Under the pieces are notes generated by a model. It was not told the origin of the DNA. It worked only from the letters and a program-made list of their open reading frames with translations, and made no database searches. A stretch of 18,794 nt of DNA from an uncultured Christensenella sp. (GTDB taxonomy: Bacteria > Bacillota > Clostridia > Christensenellales > UBA1242). Below are positions 13,447 through 18,794 of the stretch, piece after piece; the stretch's first letter is position 1, and the number at the start of each line of letters is the position of its first letter. Location of the stretch: the NCBI GenBank assembly GCA_905207515.1, contig CAJLLK010000017.1, forward strand, positions 1-18,794, read 5' to 3'. Made by a program: the position numbers and the translations under genes.

Positions 13447-15540
13447 ATGAGCAAAAAAAAAGAAATTTTATCTCTCATAGACAAAAATAGTTTGGTTTTT
13501 TCAAGTCAAGACAAACTATTTTTATTTCTGTCTTCTGCACTGAGTCTTTCTGTGGATGAAGTGAAGAAGATTTTTTATTCTCTCATCTCAAGCGGAGACA
13601 TTTTTGAAATAAGAAAAAACAAATTTATCACCATTCCGTCTCATGGCTATGTCAAAGGCGAATTTTTGGGCACCGCCAAAGGTTTTGGTTTTGTCAAGGT
13701 TGACGGTTTTAAAGAAGATGTTTTTATCCCAGCAAACCGCACAAAAAATGCGCTTGACGGCGAAATGGTCATCGTCAAACTGCTCTCTCAGGGCGACTCT
13801 GGCACTGACGGAGAAGTTGTCAGCATCTATAAAGAGCTTGAAAACATCGTTGGCGCAGTGAACATCGTTGGCGGAAACTATTTTCTTGACCCTGACAACA
13901 ACCGCATTCCTTTTGACCTTCCAATTGTCAAAACGGGCTTAAAAATCAAAAAAAATATGAAGGTCTTGGGCAAACTTGTCAGAACAGAAAAAGGCAAAAT
14001 CAAGGCGATTGTTCAAGAAATTTTGGGCTTTGAAGACGATGTTAAGGCGCTGGAGCTTTCTATCATCAGAGAACACAACCTTTTCGAAAACTTCCCATCT
14101 CAAGTTGTGGAAGCAGAAAAAAAATTGCCTAAGTCGGTCTCTCAAGCGCAGAAAAAGAACCGTCTTGACCTGACCAAAGAGATGATTTTCACAATTGACG
14201 GTGCTGATGCAAAAGATTTGGACGACGCTGTCAACATCAAAAAGTTTGAAAACTATTATGAGCTCGGCGTGCATATTGCTGATGTTGGCGAATATGTCAA
14301 ACAGGGCAATGTTTTTGACGACGAAGCTTTCAAGCGCGGAACAAGTGTCTATTTTCCGACTTCGGTTTTGCCGATGCTTCCGAGAGGTCTTTCAAACGGA
14401 ATTTGCTCGCTGAACGAAGGCGTGGAAAGATTGACGCTTTCGTGCATTATGAAAGTGGATTTTTCTGGAAAAGTTGTCGATTACAAAATCTGTGAAAGCG
14501 TGATTAAAAGTGTGGCAAGGCTGACTTACAAAGAAGTCTATCAAGCTTTGACAGGCGGCGAACTCAACGAAAAAACAAAAAAACTGCAAAAAGATTTCTT
14601 TTTGATGCGAGAGCTTTGCGACATTTTGGAAAGCAACACTCAAAAACGCGGTGCTTTGGATTTGGACATTCCTGAAGTTCAGTTTGTTTTTGATGCAAAC
14701 GGCATGGCTGTCGACTTGACGCGTCGAGAAAGAAACGAAGCGCACAGGCTCATTGAAGACTTCATGGTTTTGGCAAATGAAACAGTTGCAAAACATTTTT
14801 CTAAACTCAAAATTCCGTTCGTTTATCGTGTGCATGAAGCTCCAACGAAGGAAAAGGTTTTGGATGTTTGCGACTTTTTGAAAGGCATTGGTGTGAGTTA
14901 TCCAAAAATTCCTGACGACATTCAACCGTCTTATTTCCAACAAATTTTGGAAAATGTCGAAAATTTAAACACCAAAGATGTTGTCAACAAAATTGTGTTG
15001 CGCTCAATGCAAAAAGCGAGATATTTAAACAAAAATTTGGGTCACTTTGGTCTGGCGCTGAAAGATTATTGTCACTTCACTTCGCCGATAAGACGTTATC
15101 CTGATTTGACAATTCACAGAATTATCAAAGAGTGGCTTCACAAAGACGGAAAGTTGAGCGAAGAACGCAAAAACGAAATTGACGAATTTGCCTTTGAAGC
15201 AGCTGAACAATCTTCGGCATGTGAACGCAATGCTGACTATGCAGAGCGTGATGTTGACGACCTTTGGAAAGCATATCTTATGAAAGACAGAGTGGGCGAA
15301 ACTTTTGATGCAACAATTTCTTCTGTCACAAATTTTGGCATTTTTGTTGCACTTGAAAACACAGTTGAAGGGCTTATCAAAATTGACGATTTGCCGCAAG
15401 ATGCCTACCTGTTTTTGGATAAACAACTCAGGCTCAAAGGTTCGATGCACACATATTCTCTTGGAGACAAGATAAAAGTTGTTTTGAAAAATGTCAATTT
15501 GCAGTCAAGAAACATAGACTTTAAGGTGGCTGAAGGTTGA
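13447..15540 (+). CDS. rnr: Ribonuclease R
   Basis: RNase R is a processive 3'-5' exoribonuclease that degrades structured RNA, including mRNAs released by trans-translation. The 697-aa sequence has an N-terminal winged-helix region (about 1-60), a cold-shock domain with GTAKGFGFV (about 70-115), the RNB catalytic domain (about 235-560) and a C-terminal S1 domain from about 618. The four catalytic Asp residues of the family are D251, D257, D259 and D260, with the same spacing as D201/207/209/210 of RNase II. H-F-T-S-P-I-R-R-Y-P-D-L is also present. It stops right after the S1 domain, so it lacks the Lys-rich tail of E. coli and B. subtilis RNase R. The ribosome site is weak (AAGG ~10 nt before ATG), so coupling to secG is likely. 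smpB and ssrA follow. Confidence 0.95.
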   Translation: MSKKKEILSLIDKNSLVFSSQDKLFLFLSSALSLSVDEVKKIFYSLISSGDIFEIRKNKFITIPSHGYVKGEFLGTAKGFGFVKVDGFKEDVFIPANRTKNALDGEMVIVKLLSQGDSGTDGEVVSIYKELENIVGAVNIVGGNYFLDPDNNRIPFDLPIVKTGLKIKKNMKVLGKLVRTEKGKIKAIVQEILGFEDDVKALELSIIREHNLFENFPSQVVEAEKKLPKSVSQAQKKNRLDLTKEMIFTIDGADAKDLDDAVNIKKFENYYELGVHIADVGEYVKQGNVFDDEAFKRGTSVYFPTSVLPMLPRGLSNGICSLNEGVERLTLSCIMKVDFSGKVVDYKICESVIKSVARLTYKEVYQALTGGELNEKTKKLQKDFFLMRELCDILESNTQKRGALDLDIPEVQFVFDANGMAVDLTRRERNEAHRLIEDFMVLANETVAKHFSKLKIPFVYRVHEAPTKEKVLDVCDFLKGIGVSYPKIPDDIQPSYFQQILENVENLNTKDVVNKIVLRSMQKARYLNKNLGHFGLALKDYCHFTSPIRRYPDLTIHRIIKEWLHKDGKLSEERKNEIDEFAFEAAEQSSACERNADYAERDVDDLWKAYLMKDRVGETFDATISSVTNFGIFVALENTVEGLIKIDDLPQDAYLFLDKQLRLKGSMHTYSLGDKIKVVLKNVNLQSRNIDFKVAEG

Positions 15541-15619
15541 TTTTTGCAAAAAAAGGCTCAAATTTTGCCTAAAATTTCAAAAAAAATGGCAAATTTTGCG
15601 CTTTTTTTGAAAAAGGGTA
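15541..15619 (+). other. rnr-smpB spacer with AT-rich inverted repeats
   Basis: AAATTTTGCC and GGCAAATTTT can pair at 9 of 10 positions around a long A-rich loop, and GCGCTTTTTTT follows. This could be a weak terminator separating rnr from smpB, but the stem is mostly A-T. Confidence 0.35.
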
Positions 15620-15648
15620 TTGAAAAGTGAAAAATTTAGTGTTATAAT
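15620..15648 (+). promoter_or_regulatory. Promoter TTGAAA-N17-TATAAT just before smpB
   Basis: The -35 is at 15620-15625 and a perfect -10 at 15643-15648. The smpB Shine-Dalgarno AGGAG (15649-15653) directly abuts the -10, so a transcript starting 6-8 nt downstream would lack it. See findings. Confidence 0.65.
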
Positions 15649-15658
15649 AGGAGCAGAA

Positions 15659-16099
15659 ATGAAGGTTATCTCAAACAATAAAAAAGCGTTTTTTGATTAC
15701 TTCGTTTCAGACTTGGTTGAGGCTGGAATTGTGCTGGAAGGTTGTGAAGTTAAGTCTGTAAGGGCGGGTGGAGCAAGTTTGACTGACAGTTTTGTGGTTG
15801 TCAAAAACGGCGAAATGTTTCTCAAAAATGCATACATCAAACCTTATGAAAAGACCACTTCTTTTAAGCCAGACGAGAGAAGAACGAGAAAATTGCTTTT
15901 AAACAAAAGCGAAATTCAAAAATTTGAACGTATGGCAAAAGAAAAAGGCTATTCCATTGTTGCCACAAAAATTTACATCAACGATGCGGGCAAAGTTAAA
16001 GTGGAAATCGGCTTGGCAAAAGGCAAAAAACTTTACGACAAAAGACAGACCTTGAAAGAAAAGGCTGTCAAGCGAGATATCGAAAGATTTTCTCGTTAA
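15659..16099 (+). CDS. smpB: SmpB, tmRNA-binding protein
   Basis: SmpB binds the tRNA-like part of tmRNA and brings it to stalled ribosomes, where it stands in for the missing codon-anticodon pair. The 146-aa product starts at ATG 15659 with AGGAG 5 nt before it. An in-frame start at 15620 would add 13 unconserved residues and has no ribosome site. Family landmarks are N-K-K-A-F-F-D-Y-F near the start, E-A-G-I-V-L-E-G-C-E-V-K-S-V-R-A-G-G-A-S-L at about 21-41, an A-Y-I-K-P-Y-E segment, and the C-terminal K-K-L-Y-D-K-R-Q-T-L-K-E-K tail that enters the mRNA channel. Length is normal. Its partner RNA gene ssrA starts only 6 bp after its stop. Confidence 0.97.
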   Translation: MKVISNNKKAFFDYFVSDLVEAGIVLEGCEVKSVRAGGASLTDSFVVVKNGEMFLKNAYIKPYEKTTSFKPDERRTRKLLLNKSEIQKFERMAKEKGYSIVATKIYINDAGKVKVEIGLAKGKKLYDKRQTLKEKAVKRDIERFSR

Positions 16100-16105
16100 A
16101 ACTTT

Positions 16106-16501
16106 GGGGACGATTTTGGTTTCGACGGGGATTTAAGCAAAATATGCAAAGCATGTGGTGGATGCTTGAGCCACCTTAAAATCAAGCGAGCGAATAAACG
16201 CAGAAAACAATAACAATGTTGTTTCAATGAACAGAGTAGCTTGCGCTGCCTAACTTGAAATGACGACCTGATTGAAAATTTTCAATCTGCTCACCTTAAA
16301 TCTTGCCAGTTTAAGAATTGGGTATCATCTTCGGCAAAACTTTGTTTCGAGTTTCCTTTGTAGAAACAAAAAATCTTAAAGGATAGTTTTTAAAACTTGT
16401 TTATGGGTTAATTAAAAACGAATTTCAAGCATAAACTAAACATGTAGAAAAGTATTTTGTTTTGTTTTCGGACGAGGGTTCAATTCCCTCCGTCTCCACC
16501 A
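16106..16501 (+). ncRNA. ssrA: tmRNA (transfer-messenger RNA)
   Basis: tmRNA rescues stalled ribosomes: it is charged with alanine, enters the empty A site and templates a degradation tag. The 5' end GGGGACG pairs with CGTCTCC at 16491-16497 (one G-U), followed by A and encoded CCA. GGTTTCGACGGGG at the 5' end and the T-arm GGTTCAATTCC at the 3' end are typical. At 396 nt it is a one-piece form of ordinary size. The tag reading frame is best read from GCA at 16200 to TAA at 16251-16253: AENNNNVVSMNRVACAA, 17 residues. The terminal -CAA differs from the common -LAA. It begins 6 bp after smpB, with no clear promoter of its own, so processing from a smpB-ssrA transcript is likely. No GC-rich terminator follows. 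Confidence 0.96.
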
Positions 16502-16597
16502 AAAACCTAAGTCTGATTGTTTGACCTAATTTTCTAAAAAATCAATTTTTTTTGAGAAAAAATCAAAAAAAAATCAAAAAAAGGAAGGTAAATTGCT

Positions 16598-17746
16598 ATG
16601 TTTAATTCACTTTTAAATGCCAACACAGTAAATATCGACTCTTTGATTTTGAACATCTTCATCATTCTCGGAGTTGTCATTGCCGGCGCGGTTATCGTTT
16701 ATTTGTTGTGGGAAGCCGTAAACACTTTGGTCAACAAAAACAAAAAGACTGACGAAGCTGCTCCAACAGCTCAGCCTAAAAAAGAAGAAAATGTTTTTGT
16801 CAGCGACTATAAGCTTGAAGAAGAAGCTCAAAAGCAGCCAGTTGTTTTGATTGACGACAACAAGCTTGTTGATGTTGACGAAGATAAGGCAGAAGAAGAA
16901 AAGACTGAAATCGAAGAAGAAAATGTTGACCACGAAAAAGAAGAAGCTGACAGACGTGCTTATCTTGAAGCAAGAAGACAAGAACTTATAAGAAGAATGC
17001 AACAGCAAATGGACGAAGAACCAGAAGAAGCAGAAGCTCAAGCCGAAGAAGTTGAAGAAGAAGCTGAAGTTGAAGAAACGCCAGTTGTTGAAGAAGCAGA
17101 AGAACAAACTGAAGAAAAAACTCAAGACGACTCTCTGGAAGAAGAAAGACAGGCGCTTTTGGCTGAAAAAGAAAGATATGAAATGATGGTTAGAGAACTT
17201 GAAAACGCAAAGAAAGCTTTGGCTGAACAACAAGCTGAAATTGCTGCAACTCAAGTTGAAACTCAACCAGTTCAACAAACAGAACAACCAGCACTTTCTT
17301 TGGATGAACTTAAAGAAAGATTGGCAAACGCTGAAGAACGTCTTAAGGCAACAGAAAAAGAATTTAGACAATGCAAAAAAGAATATATTCCACTTCGTAG
17401 AATTTGGAAAACTCACGAAAAAGACGAAAAGAGACTCAGAAGAAAAGAAGCTCTTGTCGCAAAACAAAAAGCTATGCTTTACAGCGTGAACAACTATGCT
17501 GACATTGATGAAGAAAAAGCTAAGAAATTGGCTGAAGACCTTGACCTTTATGATGGACTTAAACTTTCCGTTCAACACTGTGAAGAAGTTATGAAAAAGA
17601 ACGAAGAAAGATATCCTCTTCTTGAAAAAATGTATAACGTTTTGAAACTTCGAAATGACGAACTCAAAAATGACATTGCAACTTATAAAGCTGAAATTGA
17701 AAGATTGGAAGCTGAACAAAATTCTGAAGAGCAAGACGCTGAATAA
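16598..17746 (+). CDS. Single-pass membrane protein with acidic linker and coiled coil, unknown function
   Basis: The 382-aa protein has a short N-terminal segment, one membrane helix at about 16-38, then a basic stop (NKNKK at 47-50), which predicts N-out/C-in topology. Residues 83-180 are extremely rich in Glu/Asp with Pro-Val-Val stretches, a disordered acidic linker. Residues 180-216 and 233-296 are coiled coil with high Lys/Arg/Glu, and 304-375 form another helical part. The topology recalls cytoplasmic coiled-coil proteins anchored by one helix, such as the division regulator EzrA, but I see no sequence signature. The start is supported by AAGGAAGG at 16581-16588. It follows tmRNA by 96 bp of AT-rich DNA with no obvious promoter, so read-through from ssrA is possible. 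Codon bias (GAA) creates a long antisense frame that is not a gene. Confidence 0.8.
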   Translation: MFNSLLNANTVNIDSLILNIFIILGVVIAGAVIVYLLWEAVNTLVNKNKKTDEAAPTAQPKKEENVFVSDYKLEEEAQKQPVVLIDDNKLVDVDEDKAEEEKTEIEEENVDHEKEEADRRAYLEARRQELIRRMQQQMDEEPEEAEAQAEEVEEEAEVEETPVVEEAEEQTEEKTQDDSLEEERQALLAEKERYEMMVRELENAKKALAEQQAEIAATQVETQPVQQTEQPALSLDELKERLANAEERLKATEKEFRQCKKEYIPLRRIWKTHEKDEKRLRRKEALVAKQKAMLYSVNNYADIDEEKAKKLAEDLDLYDGLKLSVQHCEEVMKKNEERYPLLEKMYNVLKLRNDELKNDIATYKAEIERLEAEQNSEEQDAE

Positions 17747-17754
17747 CAAAAAAA

Positions 17755-17788
17755 CAAAGAAAAAACCGCAAAAATTGCGGTTTTTTTT
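17755..17788. terminator. Strong bidirectional terminator between convergent genes
   Basis: AAAAACCGCA (17761-17770), AAAAT loop, TGCGG (17776-17780) and eight Ts. The A-run on the left makes it work on the minus strand too, for the PIN-like gene that ends at 17834. Confidence 0.9.
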
Positions 17789-17833
17789 ATTAAAAAATTG
17801 ATTTTTTTGAATTTTTGATTGTTTTTTTAAGTT

Positions 17834-18649
17834 TTATAAGCAAAATTCGTCATCATCTTCATGATGTTTTTTGTGCTCATTTGGTTGGTAATGCAATTCA
17901 CAATGCAAAAATCTTTGAGTTTCGTCTGACAAAACAGGGAAGTTATTGAGTGAAGTTGCAGGAATTCCTTCTTTGACCATGTTTAAAAATTCATACAAAT
18001 TTTTCGGCTCAGCTTGTCTGCCATTGAAATCGCCTTTCAAACATTTTCTGTTGACAAATTTGATTTTTTCATATCTGTCTTTGAGTTGTTTCTTTTTGTT
18101 TTCTTTGTTGTCGCCAACGATGTGGTTGTCTCTTGAAAGCATAATCAAATTTAAAATCGAAGCTTCGGCAACAATATTTCCATCATTTGTCGGCATTCCA
18201 AATTCGTCCAAAAAATAGCCAAATCGATTGTAACCTTCCACCAGTCTTTTCACTTTGAAATTGAAATCATCTTGATATTCTTTTTTGATTTCCAAGACAA
18301 CTGTGCGGTTTTTGATAAAGTTTTTGCAATTCTCGTTCATCTCGCCTTTGCTGTTGAAAAGCTCTTTATAAACCGATGGAACAACACAGAAAACGATGTT
18401 GCCGCTGTAGTTTCTGTTTCCGAATTTGTCAAAGATGCTCTTGTTTAAAAGCATTTTCAACTTTTTCATGTAATTTGTTTTATGACAATTTGTCTTTTGC
18501 AAAAAAATCATATTGAAAATCATGGATGAGTCTAAGGCGACATACATGATGTTTTGATTTAGCTCGGGTTGACTGCGCAAAAGTTCCAATCTTTTGTTTG
18601 TCTTTAAAATTTTTCTTCTGCCAAAAGGCAATTTGTTTCTTTTGCTCAT
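17834..18649 (-). CDS. Putative PIN-domain-like ribonuclease
   Basis: I chose ATG at 18649, 8 nt after AGG on the minus strand, giving 271 aa; an upstream extension to 18691 is unconserved in style and lacks a ribosome site. The first 30 residues are strongly basic (RNKLPFGRRKILK). The core follows the PIN plan: D40 in V-A-L-D-S-S-M-I-F, E96 in V-P-S-V-Y-K-E-L-F, D156 in T-N-D-G-N-I-V-A-E-A, and D174 in I-M-L-S-R-D-N-H-I. These four acidic residues at those positions would bind the metal in a PIN RNase. The C-terminal tail is H/D/E-rich and may chelate metal. No antitoxin-like small gene lies next to it in this window, so it is not obviously a VapC-type toxin. The assignment is by pattern only. 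A TTTTGA/TATAAA-like promoter upstream is weak. Confidence 0.6.
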   Translation of the reverse strand: MSKRNKLPFGRRKILKTNKRLELLRSQPELNQNIMYVALDSSMIFNMIFLQKTNCHKTNYMKKLKMLLNKSIFDKFGNRNYSGNIVFCVVPSVYKELFNSKGEMNENCKNFIKNRTVVLEIKKEYQDDFNFKVKRLVEGYNRFGYFLDEFGMPTNDGNIVAEASILNLIMLSRDNHIVGDNKENKKKQLKDRYEKIKFVNRKCLKGDFNGRQAEPKNLYEFLNMVKEGIPATSLNNFPVLSDETQRFLHCELHYQPNEHKKHHEDDDEFCL

Positions 18650-18748
18650 ATTCAACCTACTTTTAATTTTTACAAATTTATAATAATACAATTCAAAGTC
18701 AAAATCAATAGCAAAATATAAAATTTTTTGTTTTTTTTCTAATTTTTT

Positions 18749-18776
18749 TTGCTTATTTTCTTAGATTTGTTATAAT
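18749..18776 (+). promoter_or_regulatory. Extended -10 promoter for a gene beyond the right edge
   Basis: TTGCTT (18749-18754), 16 bp, TATAAT (18771-18776) with TGT before the -10. An AAGG at 18788-18791 may be the start of the next ribosome site. The -35 is the same as that of pyk. Confidence 0.7.
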
Positions 18777-18794
18777 CTGATTGAATTAAGGTTT

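Noticed and set aside
14392..14943. 183-codon minus-strand frame inside rnr
   Set aside because: Antisense shadow of the RNB domain; no start signal or family pattern.
16613..17749. 378-codon open frame on the minus strand
   Set aside because: It mirrors the GAA/AAA-rich coiled-coil gene, giving a Phe/Ser-rich product with no ribosome site. It is a composition artefact.

Overview
The window looks like the chromosome of a low-GC, AT-rich Firmicute-type bacterium. The support is a linked secG-rnr-smpB-ssrA block, sigma-A-like promoters (TTGACT/TTGNNN, 16-17 bp, TATAAT-like), strong AAGGAG ribosome binding sites, several TTG starts, and TGA used as a stop. I cannot name the species. Nothing is rRNA, CRISPR or a complete insertion sequence.

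Region 1 (about 1-3150) is a decayed mobile island. It holds the end of an unknown gene, a 16-codon ORF with a perfect Shine-Dalgarno, a NUDIX hydrolase, a small ORF broken by a 19-bp tandem duplication, and an N-terminally truncated tyrosine integrase that keeps its catalytic residues. A two-gene cassette follows that looks like a phage-head-type/DUF toxin with its immunity protein. The island ends at a tRNA-Thr(GGT) gene (minus strand) and a second, half-length, diverged tRNA-Thr copy. A 15-bp sequence just after the integrase stop recurs at 3130-3144 and resembles the 5' end of both tRNA copies, which suggests attachment-site remnants. Leu codon choice (TTA common here, TTG dominant to the right) fits a boundary near 3.1-3.5 kb.

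Region 2 (3.5-12.8 kb) is ordinary chromosome. It holds an FMN/FAD/4Fe-4S Old-Yellow-Enzyme-type reductase with its own promoter and terminator, an FkbM-type methyltransferase, a two-gene heterodimeric ABC exporter on the minus strand with one degenerate ATP site, and, divergently, pyruvate kinase followed by a DUF362 protein.

Region 3 (12.8-16.5 kb) is a protein-export and ribosome-rescue block: a 78-aa two-helix membrane protein, SecG, RNase R, SmpB and tmRNA. SmpB and tmRNA rescue stalled ribosomes and RNase R degrades the faulty mRNAs, so their linkage is functional. The tmRNA tag ends in -ACAA rather than the usual -ALAA.

Region 4 (16.5-18.8 kb) has a single-pass membrane protein with a very acidic linker and coiled coil, a strong bidirectional terminator, a convergent gene with a PIN-like Asp/Glu pattern, and a good promoter pointing out of the right edge.
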